Of a DNA stretch of 64,000 bases, positions 52,079-61,173 are shown one piece after another. The notes beneath the pieces are model-generated. The model was not told the origin of the DNA. It made no database searches and saw only the letters and a program-made list of their open reading frames with translations. The stretch spans positions 1-64,000 of the forward strand of contig NZ_CP050700.1 in the NCBI RefSeq assembly GCF_010646885.2, in the 5' to 3' direction. Source of the DNA: Desulfopila sp. IMCC35008 (GTDB taxonomy: Bacteria; Desulfobacterota; Desulfobulbia; Desulfobulbales; Desulfocapsaceae). The position numbers and the translations under genes are program-made. The first letter of the stretch is position 1. Every line of letters starts with the position of its first letter.

Positions 52079-53743
52079 ATGGGATTTGACGATCAGTATA
52101 ACGACAGTGAGTATGAGCAGGAAGAGGATTCCCTGGAAAATGAGGAAGATCCTGCAGTATACGACCTGACAGGAATATTTCATTCCGATGAAGGGAGTGC
52201 CCCTGCTGATATAACAGATACCACGGTTGATGATCGGCGAAACAGGGATGGGCGTGACCGCCGCAATGCCGGAGAGCGCCCAGGTGATCGTCGGAAAAGT
52301 GACCGCAGGCGTATTTCCCGTTCCCCCAAGACTGGTAAAAACGGGAGTGGCCATTCCATTGACCCCATGAATATCTACCTGCGTGAGATGGGTACCCTTA
52401 CCCTGCTTAGCCACGAGGAAGAACTCAAGCTCGCACGCATGATGGAGGAGGGAAAGCAGCGTGTCCAGGCTGCCGCCTTTCAGACATCTCTTGCCATTTC
52501 CCCCCTGATTGAGATTTCCAAGACCATTGAGAACAGTAAAGGCAAGACCTGCCAGATGATAATGGGGGTGCCCGACAACCGGCCTGACCTGATAGAGAAA
52601 AAGAGCAGTGCCTTCCTGGAAGCTGTTGAAAAGGCAGTCGACCTTGATCAGAAGAGAACAGCTCTGCTAACTGAATTCAGGGAGAACGTTGACAATCGGC
52701 TTGCTACAGCAAGGATTTGTGAAAAGGTTTTCGATCTGGGTAATCAGATCGCTGCTTTGTTTGGTGACGAGGTTATCTGCGGAGAGTGCGTAGATGCCGT
52801 TGTTGCAGGAATTGAGGAGCTGTCGAAACGTTTCAGACGTGTTTTTGTCGATGTGATGAGTCGACAGAAGGCACGGGATCTGGATGGAAGCAGGGCGATG
52901 CAGCCAGAAGAAGTAGAACAACTCGTCAACTGGCAGATATTCAGCGATATAGGACTGAACTCCCAGAAGATGCAGGAGCTGTTGCGGGAGATAGAAGCAG
53001 GGCGTGAGATGACCAAACACGCGAAGGAAGCGCTTATACGTGCCAATTTAAGACTTGTTATTTCAGTATCAAAAAAATTTGTAAATCGGGGGTTGCAGTT
53101 TTCCGATCTGATTCAGGAAGGGAACATTGGCCTTATGAAAGCGGTGGAGAAGTTTGATTATCACCGCGGTTATAAGTTCAGCACTTATGCAACCTGGTGG
53201 ATTCGTCAATCGATTACCAGGGGGATCGCCGATCAGGGACGTACCATTCGGTTGCCTGTGCACATGATCGAGACGATCAATCGATTGTTGCGTGTATCGA
53301 AGGATTTCCTGCTTGAGGAGCACCGTGAGCCGACACCCGAGGAGATGGCTGAACTGCTCAGTACCGATGTGAACAAGGTGAAGTCGGCATTGAAGATTGC
53401 TAAAGATGCGATCTCACTCGATACCCCGGTTGGAGATGACGGAGAGACATTCCTCGGAGATTTTATTGAAGACATAGACCGGGTCGGGCCACACGAACAA
53501 TCCATGATAAATAGTCTCAGGGAGTGCCTGAGCCAGGTAATGTCGTCACTCTCACCCCGAGAGGCGAAAGTCTTGAGAATGCGTTACGGGATCAACGTTG
53601 ACTACGACCACACCCTTGAAGAGGTCGGGCGTTGTTTCGCTGTGACTCGTGAGCGGATTCGGCAGATTGAGGCTCAGGCCATTTCAAAACTGAAGCACCC
53701 GTCACGTATTGAGGAGCTTCGGGTGTTTATAACTGAACGCTGA
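52079..53743 (+). CDS. rpoD: RNA polymerase sigma factor RpoD (sigma-70)
   Basis: 554 residues. Region 1.2 at [11 protein letters not shown], a non-conserved insertion (about residues 120-270), region 2 core with [39 protein letters not shown] and [17 protein letters not shown] (given as landmarks), region 3 and region 4 with [23 protein letters not shown]. The N-terminal 80 residues are highly charged with an RDRR-type basic patch and no clear full region 1.1. ATG 52079 follows GGGAG by six bases; upstream GTG 52043 overlaps non-conserved sequence. Confidence 0.95.
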   Translation: MGFDDQYNDSEYEQEEDSLENEEDPAVYDLTGIFHSDEGSAPADITDTTVDDRRNRDGRDRRNAGERPGDRRKSDRRRISRSPKTGKNGSGHSIDPMNIYLREMGTLTLLSHEEELKLARMMEEGKQRVQAAAFQTSLAISPLIEISKTIENSKGKTCQMIMGVPDNRPDLIEKKSSAFLEAVEKAVDLDQKRTALLTEFRENVDNRLATARICEKVFDLGNQIAALFGDEVICGECVDAVVAGIEELSKRFRRVFVDVMSRQKARDLDGSRAMQPEEVEQLVNWQIFSDIGLNSQKMQELLREIEAGREMTKHAKEALIRANLRLVISVSKKFVNRGLQFSDLIQEGNIGLMKAVEKFDYHRGYKFSTYATWWIRQSITRGIADQGRTIRLPVHMIETINRLLRVSKDFLLEEHREPTPEEMAELLSTDVNKVKSALKIAKDAISLDTPVGDDGETFLGDFIEDIDRVGPHEQSMINSLRECLSQVMSSLSPREAKVLRMRYGINVDYDHTLEEVGRCFAVTRERIRQIEAQAISKLKHPSRIEELRVFITER

Positions 53744-54136
53744 CCTGGAACGTCGTTCCTTTACCATTACCTTAACGGGTTGGTCTTGCGGGCCTCCCTG
53801 TTTTTCTTTTTACACCGGTGTTTTTTAGCCGGTTGTCTATTAGCGCCAATTTTTCATCTGCTCAGGTGGTGCCGGATTCAAAGTTTTTTTAGCGGTAGAT
53901 CATAGCAGGCTATATCTACAGCTAAAACACTGCCGAAGATGGTGGTGCGTTGACTGCGATCTCTGCGAACATTGTGTATGACTTGGTAACGGACACCACA
54001 ATACTGAATGTGTGGTAATGTTGAGATTACGGCCTTATAGGAACACTATTTATGACAAATCCGGTTTAATGCTTTAAGGCATTCCGGGAATCACTTTTTT
54101 TTTGGTCATGGATCTTCATTACATGGTGATACGAAT
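53744..54136. other. Intergenic region rpoD / dprA
   Basis: About 393 bases. A short GGAAC/GTTCC stem with three T directly after rpoD is a weak terminator. The structured repeat at 53887-53927 lies in the middle. T-rich tracts occur near 53810-53830 and 54090. No convincing gene or tRNA found. Confidence 0.5.
53887..53927. repeat. Long imperfect hairpin sharing arms with the hydrogenase-operon palindrome
   Basis: Arms TTTTAGC (53887-53893) and GCTAAAA (53921-53927) enclose GTAGAT-c-ATAG and CTATATCTAC around a CAGG loop: 17 paired bases with one G/A mismatch and one bulged C. The inner arm sequence GTAGAT(c)ATAG/CTATATCTAC nearly equals that at 11261-11294. No T-run follows the plus-strand stem. 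Confidence 0.65.
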
Positions 54137-55237
54137 ATGAGTGCGTGTCTCGATTGGGTCAGACTGAGCCTGCTGCCGGGGTTGGGACCTACTGGCTTGT
54201 GGCGATTGATCCATCGGTTTGGCTCTCCATCCGAAGTGTTGAAACAGCCGCTGGAGAAGCTCAAAAAAGTTGAGGGCCTGCAAGCCCGTCAGCTGAAGGG
54301 GTTTCATGCTGTTAAACAATGTGGTGAACAGGCAAAGTACCAACTGGATAATATTGGTCAGGCGGGAGGCCGAGTCCTTTCATGGGATGACAGCGATTAT
54401 CCCGGCCTTTTGCGGCAGATTCCTGATCCTCCGCCGGTACTTTATGTTATAGGAAACGTGTCGCTGTTGACAAACTGCTGTGTGGCGATGGTCGGATCGC
54501 GATCAGCGACCGCTTACGGACGACGAATTGCTGCCTCTTTTGCTGAAAAGCTTTCGGCTGCAAAAGTTACGGTGGTGTCCGGTCTTGCACTAGGGATAGA
54601 TTCTGAGGCGCATGCAGGTGCTTTGGCGGAAGCCGGCAGTACTGTCGCTGTCCTGGGTTGTGGGGTGGATGTCGTCTATCCCAAACAGAATAAACAGTTA
54701 TTTGGACAAATCCGAGAGTATGGTCTTGTGGTAAGTGAATACCCGCTTGGCACCAGGCCTGAAGGGTTTCGTTTCCCTGCCAGGAACCGAATTATTGCCG
54801 GACTGAGCAGGGGTGTCGTTGTAGTGGAGGCAGCCCGGAAGTCAGGATCCCTTATTACGGCCCAGCTGGCGCTTGATTTTGGTCGCGAAGTTTTTGCCGT
54901 ACCAGGTCAGGTTGATTCTTTCAAAAGTGAGGGTGCTCACTGGCTGATACAGCAAGGTGCTCAGCTTGTGATTTCAACTGAGGATGTGATCAATGGTGTA
55001 CGTTTCAGCCATGATTTTTCGGAAGGCTCTGGTGGAGTGGCAGCAGAAGACAGTGGCGAGGAGATTGATCCGGAACGTGCCCGCCTCCTGCAGGTTCTTG
55101 AGCCTTATCCACAATCCCTTGATGAGGTTCTGGTCAAGGCTGAGTTGACTGTATCCAAAGGGAGTGAGCATTTGCTTATGCTTGAACTCGATGGCCTGGT
55201 CGAGATGGGCCCAGGGGATTTGGTGCGAAGGATCTGA
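54137..55237 (+). CDS. dprA: DNA-processing protein DprA
   Basis: 366-residue RecA loader for single-stranded DNA in natural transformation and related uptake. N-terminal helix-hairpin-like region (LLPGLGPTGLWRLIHRFG), extended Rossmann fold with MVGSRSATAYGRR, SGLALGIDSEAHAGAL, VLGCGVDVVYPKQN, RFPARNRIIAGLS and KSGSLITAQLA, and a C-terminal winged-helix-like end (LDEVLVKAELTVSKGSEHLLMLELDGLVE). ATG 54137. A hairpin follows the stop. Confidence 0.93.
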   Translation: MSACLDWVRLSLLPGLGPTGLWRLIHRFGSPSEVLKQPLEKLKKVEGLQARQLKGFHAVKQCGEQAKYQLDNIGQAGGRVLSWDDSDYPGLLRQIPDPPPVLYVIGNVSLLTNCCVAMVGSRSATAYGRRIAASFAEKLSAAKVTVVSGLALGIDSEAHAGALAEAGSTVAVLGCGVDVVYPKQNKQLFGQIREYGLVVSEYPLGTRPEGFRFPARNRIIAGLSRGVVVVEAARKSGSLITAQLALDFGREVFAVPGQVDSFKSEGAHWLIQQGAQLVISTEDVINGVRFSHDFSEGSGGVAAEDSGEEIDPERARLLQVLEPYPQSLDEVLVKAELTVSKGSEHLLMLELDGLVEMGPGDLVRRI

Positions 55238-55622
55238 CCGGTGAAGCAGATGTCTGGTTTGGCGCTTTAAATGTTGCAATAAAGCGCAGGGCGTCAGGTT
55301 TTCTGCAAGGCCCGAATGAAGGAGTGTGGTAGTGCTGTGAGACAGAATAGGTAGCAAAGTCAGGAAACCAGAATAACAAGTACTAGGGTGCTGTCCGTGA
55401 ATAAGGATTTTGGTCAAAATCGAGACATTTTCAAAAGAACAAGAACCGCCATGTGTTCGATATTGCATGTATTATTTTTTTGAAAATTCCGAAGAGTTTG
55501 AGGAAAAGCCATTCTCGAACTGGCTCCTAGGTAACAGCTGGAGTGTAGCTGGACATTAGTACCCAGGTAATAATGAAAAATAGTAACTGCAGCAGCAAGT
55601 ATATACGGAGCGAGGAACAGAT
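55238..55622. other. Intergenic region dprA / rpe
   Basis: About 385 bases. It begins with a perfect 8-bp stem GCGCTTTA / TAAAGCGC (55262-55287), perhaps part of the dprA end. The rest is AT-rich with no clear gene. It should include the rpe promoter; I could not fix it. Confidence 0.5.
55262..55287 (+). terminator. Possible dprA terminator hairpin
   Basis: Perfect stem GCGCTTTA / TAAAGCGC with a ten-base loop, 24 bases after dprA. No T-run follows, so termination is uncertain. Confidence 0.35.
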
Positions 55623-56315
55623 ATGGGAATGCAGGATATACAGATAGCACCATCAATTTTATCAGCCGATTTCAGCCAGTTGGGAAATGAAATACGGGGT
55701 GTGGATGCTGGCGGGGCGGATGTTATTCATATAGATGTTATGGATGGACATTTTGTGCCAAATATTACAATCGGCCCCCTGGTGGTTGAGGCGGCCCGCC
55801 GGGTAACCACCAAGGTGCTTGATGTGCACCTGATGATTTCAGATCCCGGTTCTTATATCGATGGTTTTGTCGATGCCGGTGCGGACTGGATAACTGTCCA
55901 TGTAGAGGCCTGCACACACTTGCAAAGGGTTGTGAGCCAGATAAAACAACGAAACGTAAAAGCGGGGGTTGTACTCAATCCTGCGACTTCGCTTTCCGCC
56001 CTGGACTACATTCTGGAGGAAGTTGACCTGGTTATGTTGATGTCTGTTAATCCGGGTTTTGGTGGACAGTCATTTATTCCTTCGACACTGGAGAAAATCT
56101 GGCAACTGAGACAGCGGATTGAGTCTCTTGGTCTTGATGTCGGAATTGAAGTAGATGGTGGAATCAGTCCCAAAACGATTCGTGAGGTAGCGGCGGTAGG
56201 AGCCAATATATTTGTGGCGGGATCAGCTGTATACTACAGCGATGACTATACGGCAACAATCAGCGAGTTGCGTAAATTAGCCGCACAGGGACTAGCGGAG
56301 CGGCAAGGAGTCTGA
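55623..56315 (+). CDS. rpe: Ribulose-phosphate 3-epimerase
   Basis: Interconverts ribulose-5-phosphate and xylulose-5-phosphate. 230 residues, TIM barrel. Metal/active-site motifs IAPSILSADF, HIDVMDGHFVPN, DVHLMI, SVNPGFGGQSF and the phosphate-loop segment EVDGGIS are intact. GGAACAG precedes the ATG. The stop lies two bases before the pgi start, so both are one transcript. Confidence 0.95.
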   Translation: MGMQDIQIAPSILSADFSQLGNEIRGVDAGGADVIHIDVMDGHFVPNITIGPLVVEAARRVTTKVLDVHLMISDPGSYIDGFVDAGADWITVHVEACTHLQRVVSQIKQRNVKAGVVLNPATSLSALDYILEEVDLVMLMSVNPGFGGQSFIPSTLEKIWQLRQRIESLGLDVGIEVDGGISPKTIREVAAVGANIFVAGSAVYYSDDYTATISELRKLAAQGLAERQGV

Positions 56316-56317
56316 AA

Positions 56318-57937
56318 ATGACAAACTTCCATACTATCAGAACGGCACCTGCTGCAGAGAAGCTTAAGATACTTGCCAAAGATCCGTTTGACCTGACCGT
56401 GGAAGGGGCCCTGGTGGAAAATGGCCGGATGCAAAATTATATATGCGATTCCGGTCTCTTCCGGTTGCTGTATAGTTGCCAGCGGGTAGATGACCAGGTA
56501 CTGGATGGCTTGCAGGAGCTGGCAGACCAGTGTGGACTCGTTGAGCAATACCGGGAGATGCGTCGTGGAAGTGTGAAAAACAGGATCGAAGGGTTCGAAA
56601 GTGAAGAGAGGCAGGTGCTGCACACTTCAAGCAGGGACGTTTTCACTTCCATGCCTTGTGAGAAGGATGCCTCGGCGAAGGCTCGTGCTGAGTTGGCAAA
56701 GCTTCAGGAATTTCTAACCGATATAGATAATGGGACCATAGCCAATAGTGATGGCGAGCAATTCACTACAATGGTGCATGTCGGTATCGGTGGTTCCGAT
56801 CTCGGGCCGCGGTCGATATATGAGGCCTTGAAGCCATTTGGCATCAAGGGGCGCGCCGTTCATTTTATTGCCAATGTTGATCCGGATGACGCGGCCTCTG
56901 TACTTGATCAGGTTGATTTGAAACGGTGCTTGGTCAATATCGTGTCAAAAAGTGGCACCACTCTGGAGACACTGACAAATGAGAAACTCGTGGTGCAACG
57001 GTTGGAAGCTGCCGGCCTTGATCCGGCCAAGCACTGCGTGGCCGTGACAGGGCAAGACAGTCCGATGGATAACCCCCGGAACTATCTTCGTTCTTTTTAT
57101 ATGTTCGACTATATAGGCGGGCGCTACAGTGCCACTTCCATGGTTGGTGGTGTGATGCTCGGCTTTTATCTCGGGTATGATGGCCTGATAGATTTCTTGA
57201 AAGGTGCAGCGGCACTGGATGAGCGGGCAGAAAACACCAATATCCGGGAAAATCTTCCACTGCTTCTGGCCTTATTGGGTGTCTGGAATCATAATTTCCT
57301 GACATACCCTACTTTGGCGGTATTGCCATATAGCCAGGCTTTACACAGGTTCCCTGCGCATTTGCAACAATGTGATATGGAGAGTAATGGAAAATCAATT
57401 GACCGTCAGGGGAATTTTGTTTCCTACAAGACCGGACCGGTGATTTGGGGCGAGCCTGGAACAAATGGTCAACACGCCTTCTATCAGCTCCTTCATCAGG
57501 GAACAGAGATTGTGCCCCTGGAATTTATTGGCTTTCATGAAAGTCAATTCAAGAAAGATATCGAGGTCGCAGGCAGCAGTTCCCAGCAGAAACTGCTGGC
57601 CAATATGATCGCCCAGGCGCTTGCCTTTGCCTGTGGTAAGAATGACAACAACCCAAACAGAAACTTTCCTGGAAACAGGCCCTCGGCCCTTATTCTGGGC
57701 GAGCGCTTGACCCCTGAAACCATGGGCGCTCTATTGGCGATATATGAGGCCAAAATAGTCTTCCAGGGGTTCTGCTGGAACATTAATTCATTTGACCAGG
57801 AAGGTGTGCAGCTCGGTAAGGTGTTGGCTGGAAAAATCCTGGAGCTGATGAAAGGAGATGATGAGCGGCCGAGTAGTGTGGAGGGTGAGCTCCTGAATGT
57901 CGTGAAAAACAAGATATTAAAGGCTTGCGATAGCTGA
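56318..57937 (+). CDS. pgi: Glucose-6-phosphate isomerase
   Basis: 539 residues. Active-site motifs HVGIGGSDLGPRS, VSKSGTTLETL and FDYIGGRYSATSMVG; the conserved C-terminal segment ALLAIYEAKIVFQGFCWNINSFDQEGVQLGK (landmark region) has the catalytic Lys neighbourhood with DQEGVQLGK. Start ATG 56318 behind AAGGAG. Paired with rpe for sugar-phosphate interconversion. Confidence 0.95.
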   Translation: MTNFHTIRTAPAAEKLKILAKDPFDLTVEGALVENGRMQNYICDSGLFRLLYSCQRVDDQVLDGLQELADQCGLVEQYREMRRGSVKNRIEGFESEERQVLHTSSRDVFTSMPCEKDASAKARAELAKLQEFLTDIDNGTIANSDGEQFTTMVHVGIGGSDLGPRSIYEALKPFGIKGRAVHFIANVDPDDAASVLDQVDLKRCLVNIVSKSGTTLETLTNEKLVVQRLEAAGLDPAKHCVAVTGQDSPMDNPRNYLRSFYMFDYIGGRYSATSMVGGVMLGFYLGYDGLIDFLKGAAALDERAENTNIRENLPLLLALLGVWNHNFLTYPTLAVLPYSQALHRFPAHLQQCDMESNGKSIDRQGNFVSYKTGPVIWGEPGTNGQHAFYQLLHQGTEIVPLEFIGFHESQFKKDIEVAGSSSQQKLLANMIAQALAFACGKNDNNPNRNFPGNRPSALILGERLTPETMGALLAIYEAKIVFQGFCWNINSFDQEGVQLGKVLAGKILELMKGDDERPSSVEGELLNVVKNKILKACDS

Positions 57938-57977
57938 ATGGTTGTTCATTTTGAGCAAACAAATCGATCGTTTTTTG

Positions 57978-58006
57978 TTGACAAATTTACTGATGAGAGA
58001 TATTTT
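57978..58006 (+). promoter_or_regulatory. Probable dsrAB promoter
   Basis: Perfect -35 TTGACA (57978-57983), 17-base spacer and -10 TATTTT (58001-58006), about 210 bases upstream of dsrA. A second TTGACA at 58050-58055 lacks a good -10. The long leader has T-rich runs and short repeats but no riboswitch I recognise. Confidence 0.5.
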
Positions 58007-58217
58007 CACGGCTTATATTGGTACTCACAGCGTAGTGTTTCGTAGTGTCTTGACAGTCACTTCACGTCAGGTTCATGCTCGAAATATCGGAGGGATACAG
58101 AGGATTGCGCAGTTTTGCGCCCGCTGGTCCTTTCATTGCTTCACAAAGAATTTGCAGTGTTTTTTGCAATATTATTGGTAGAGGTTGTAGTTAAACTGTA
58201 ATTTAAAGGAGGAAATC

Positions 58218-59498
58218 ATGGCAAAACATGAGACGCCATTGTTGGATCAATTGGAGAGTGGCCCGTGGCCAAGCTTCGTTACCGACTTAAAGCGCCAAGC
58301 CGAGACCAAGCCCGAGTGTTGGGATATCCTCGGTATCCTGGAACTGTCTTTCAAAGACAGAATTACACACTGGAAGCACGGCGGTATCGTTGGTGTTTTC
58401 GGTTATGGTGGTGGTATTGTCGGTCGTTATGCTGACGTTCCCGAGCAGTTCCCGGGTGTTGAGCACTTTCACACCGTTCGTGTCGCTCAGCCGGCATCGA
58501 AGTATTACTCTTCCGCGAACCTGCGCCAGCTCTGTGATCTGTGGCAGAAGCACGGTTCCGGTGTTACCAACATGCACGGTTCAACCGGTGACATCATTCT
58601 GCTTGGTACCCGTACTGAGAATCTCGAGCCTTTCTTCTGGGATCTGACCCACGACATGGGACAGGATCTTGGTGGTTCCGGTTCCAACCTGCGTACCCCG
58701 GCAAACTGTATTGGTATGTCTCGCTGTGAGTGGTCCTGCTACGACACAGAAGAAGCATGTCACCAGTTGACCATGATGTATCAGGATGAGATTCACCGTC
58801 CGGCATTCCCGTACAAGTTCAAATTTAAGTTCTCCGGTTGTCCGAACGACTGTGTGGCTGCTATCGCACGTTCAGATATATCCGTTATCGGTACCTGGAA
58901 AGATGAGATTCAGATCGATCAGGCTGCCGTGAAAGAGTATGTTGCCGGTAATTATCCTCCAAACGGTGGTGCCCATGCAGGCGGCGATTGGGGTGCTTTT
59001 GACATCAAGAAAGAAGTTCTCGATCTCTGTCCTACCGAGTGTATGTGGATGGAAGGTGACGAGCTGAAGATTGATGATAAAGAGTGTACTCGTTGTATGC
59101 ATTGTATCAACGTCATGCCTCGCGCACTCCTGCCTGGTAAAGAGCGTGGTGCTTCAGTACTGGTCGGTGCAAAAGCCCCGATCCTCGACGGTGCGCAGTT
59201 CTCCACCCTGATCCTGCCGTTTATCACTATGGATCCGGAAGAGGAATTCAGCGAGCTCGTTGATTTCATCGAGAAGGTTTGGGACTGGTGGATGGAAGTT
59301 GGTAAAAACCGTGAGCGTGTTGGTGAGACTATGCAGCGCGTCGGCCTGCCGACCTTTGTCAAGGTTATGGAACTCGACCCGATTCCGCAGATGGTTAAGG
59401 AACCCCGTTCCAACCCATACGTATTCTGGAAGGAAGAAGAAGTCGAAGGTGGATTCGAGCGTGATATTGACGAATTCCGCGCAAAGCATGCCGCTTAA
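58218..59498 (+). CDS. dsrA: Dissimilatory sulfite reductase alpha subunit
   Basis: Terminal enzyme of sulfate respiration, reducing sulfite with siroheme-[4Fe-4S]. 426 residues. Siroheme-cluster cysteines are in CIGMSRCEWSC (Cys164, 170, 174) and SGCPNDC (Cys208, 212). The inserted ferredoxin domain has CPTEC (271, 275) and CTRCMHC (290, 293, 296). AAAGGAGG precedes the ATG. Codon use is strongly biased, as expected of an abundant protein. Linked to dsrB 55 bases downstream. Reductive (bacterial sulfate-reducer) type is implied by the adjacent dsrD. Confidence 0.97.
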   Translation: MAKHETPLLDQLESGPWPSFVTDLKRQAETKPECWDILGILELSFKDRITHWKHGGIVGVFGYGGGIVGRYADVPEQFPGVEHFHTVRVAQPASKYYSSANLRQLCDLWQKHGSGVTNMHGSTGDIILLGTRTENLEPFFWDLTHDMGQDLGGSGSNLRTPANCIGMSRCEWSCYDTEEACHQLTMMYQDEIHRPAFPYKFKFKFSGCPNDCVAAIARSDISVIGTWKDEIQIDQAAVKEYVAGNYPPNGGAHAGGDWGAFDIKKEVLDLCPTECMWMEGDELKIDDKECTRCMHCINVMPRALLPGKERGASVLVGAKAPILDGAQFSTLILPFITMDPEEEFSELVDFIEKVWDWWMEVGKNRERVGETMQRVGLPTFVKVMELDPIPQMVKEPRSNPYVFWKEEEVEGGFERDIDEFRAKHAA

Positions 59499-59553
59499 TT
59501 GCTGGTTTTAATTTGAGCTAAAATTCACATTAAAATATATAAGGAGATTTATC

Positions 59554-60681
59554 ATGGGCTACAATCCAGATAAACCGATGGACGGACGTATTTCCGACCT
59601 TGGTCCACCACACTACGAACAGTTCTTTCCGCCTGTTATCAAGGCAAATAAAGGCAAATGGCTGTGGCATGAGATCACCCAGCCTGGCGTCCTGATGCAT
59701 AAATCAGAGACCGACGACGAAGTTTACACAGTGCGTGTCGGTACCGCTCGTCTGATTACCATCGACCTCATCCGTGAAATCTGCGATATTGCAGATGCTC
59801 ATTGTGATGGTTTCATGCGTTGGACTACACGTAACAACGTTGAGTTCATGGTAGATAGCAAGGATAAGGTACAGCCGCTGCTCGACGATCTTGCTAGCCG
59901 TGACAACAGATTCCCCGTAGGTGGTACCGGTGCTGGTGTTACCAACATCGTTCACACCCAGGGTTGGGTACACTGTCACACCCCGGCAACAGATGCTTCC
60001 GGTGTTGTTAAGGCGGTAATGGATGAGCTTTTTGATTACTTCACATCCATGACTTTGCCTGCACAGGTTCGTATCGCTCTCGCATGTTGTCTCAACATGT
60101 GTGGTGCTGTCCATGCTTCTGATATCGCTATTCTCGGTGTTCATCGTAAGCCGCCGATGATCGATAACAAGCGTATCACTGGTGTTTGTGAGTTGCCGCT
60201 GGCTATTGCTTCCTGTCCGCTTGGTGCTGTTAAGCCCGCAAAGGCAGAGGTAGATGGTCAGGAGATCAAGACTGTAAAGGTAACCGTAGAGCGCTGTATG
60301 TTCTGTGGTAACTGTTACACCATGTGTCCGGCTATGCCGCTTGCAGATCCTGAAGGTGACGGTATTGCAATTCTCGTTGGTGGTAAAGTTTCCAACAGAA
60401 TTTCTGCTCCGAAGTTCTCCAAAATGGTAATTCCGTTCCTGCCGAATAACACTCCGCGTTGGCCTGAGACTGTTGAAGCTATCAAGAAAATTCTTGAGGC
60501 ATACGCTAAAGGCGCACGTAAGTACGAGCGTGTTGGTGAGTGGGCTGAGAGGATTGGTTGGGAGAAGTTCTTTGAGGAATGTGACATTCCGTTCACAGAC
60601 AAGAGCATTGACGACTATCGGCTTGCATATGACACCTGGCGTACGACCACACAGTTCAAGTACACCAGCCATATCAAGTAG
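59554..60681 (+). CDS. dsrB: Dissimilatory sulfite reductase beta subunit
   Basis: 375 residues, partner of DsrA in the alpha2beta2 core. Siroheme region motifs [11 protein letters not shown] (Cys141) and [13 protein letters not shown] (Cys178/179/183), and an inserted ferredoxin domain with CPLGAVKP and [21 protein letters not shown] precedes the start. Its codon bias resembles dsrA. A structured 100-base gap separates it from dsrD. Confidence 0.97.
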   Translation: MGYNPDKPMDGRISDLGPPHYEQFFPPVIKANKGKWLWHEITQPGVLMHKSETDDEVYTVRVGTARLITIDLIREICDIADAHCDGFMRWTTRNNVEFMVDSKDKVQPLLDDLASRDNRFPVGGTGAGVTNIVHTQGWVHCHTPATDASGVVKAVMDELFDYFTSMTLPAQVRIALACCLNMCGAVHASDIAILGVHRKPPMIDNKRITGVCELPLAIASCPLGAVKPAKAEVDGQEIKTVKVTVERCMFCGNCYTMCPAMPLADPEGDGIAILVGGKVSNRISAPKFSKMVIPFLPNNTPRWPETVEAIKKILEAYAKGARKYERVGEWAERIGWEKFFEECDIPFTDKSIDDYRLAYDTWRTTTQFKYTSHIK

Positions 60682-60698
60682 TAGTTTAATGAAGCCTT

Positions 60699-60751
60699 AA
60701 CTGACGTATGCTGACTCGTTTCCACGTGGTTGTGAGTCAGTACCGCCAGTT
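60699..60751 (+). repeat. Hairpin between dsrB and dsrD
   Basis: CTGACTC (60711-60717) pairs with GAGTCAG (60734-60740), the loop contains the palindrome CCACGTGG, and outer AACTG/CAGTT arms extend the structure. No T-run follows. It may protect or tune the dsrAB message relative to dsrD. Confidence 0.55.
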
Positions 60752-60782
60752 GACTTCTACCTTTTTATAAAGGAGGGTCATC

Positions 60783-61022
60783 ATGGCCAAAGAAGTAGAC
60801 GAAATTAAAGCAGCAATGATCGAGAAGGCTACCAAGTCTCCGAAACCACAGCTGTATATCAAGGATTTCTACAAATGTGATCCTGATACCAAACCTCGTC
60901 AGATTAAGAATATCGCCAACGAACTCGTACGTGAAGGAAAGCTGGCCTTCTGGTCATCTGGATCCACCACTATGTACGGTATTCCGAGTCGTATTCAGGA
61001 TGAAGAGGGTGAAGAAGAGTAA
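60783..61022 (+). CDS. dsrD: DsrD, sulfite reductase activator
   Basis: 79-residue winged-helix protein (EVDEIKAAMIEKATKSPKPQLY, then a wing with LAFWSSGSTTMYGIPSR) that is known to stimulate DsrAB allosterically rather than bind DNA. AAAGGAGG precedes the ATG. The acidic tail ends DEEGEEE. Third gene of the dsr block and a marker of reductive sulfite reduction. Confidence 0.94.
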   Translation: MAKEVDEIKAAMIEKATKSPKPQLYIKDFYKCDPDTKPRQIKNIANELVREGKLAFWSSGSTTMYGIPSRIQDEEGEEE

Positions 61023-61057
61023 GTTTTTGTAAAAGTCTTCACGCTTAGGTAGGTAAA

Positions 61058-61095
61058 GGGTGTAAAGCTATAAATGTGCTTTACACCCTTTTTTT
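61058..61095 (+). terminator. dsr operon terminator
   Basis: Arms GGGTGTAAAGC and GCTTTACACCC around a nine-base loop, followed by TTTTTTT. It lies 36 bases after dsrD and is a strong intrinsic terminator. Confidence 0.9.
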
Positions 61096-61111
61096 GTCTG
61101 GTATGACGGAC

Positions 61112-61151
61112 AAAAAAAGCCGATACGGGGTGATCCGTATCGGCTTTTTTT
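61112..61151. terminator. Second terminator, bidirectional (dsr / ahcY)
   Basis: AAAAAAAGCCGATACGG and CCGTATCGGCTTTTTTT around a GGTGAT loop, 22 bases beyond the ahcY stop. It can stop both plus and minus transcripts, and forms a tandem with the previous hairpin. Confidence 0.9.
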
Positions 61152-61173
61152 ACAAAACGATAAGAGAGCTCAG

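Noticed and set aside
53755-54136. tRNA or small RNA gene between rpoD and dprA
   Set aside because: No cloverleaf or T-loop sequence was found; the only structure is the hairpin at 53887-53927.
59704-60672. A 322-codon open frame antisense to dsrB
   Set aside because: It results from strong codon bias in dsrB; the translation has no recognisable domain and no ribosome site.
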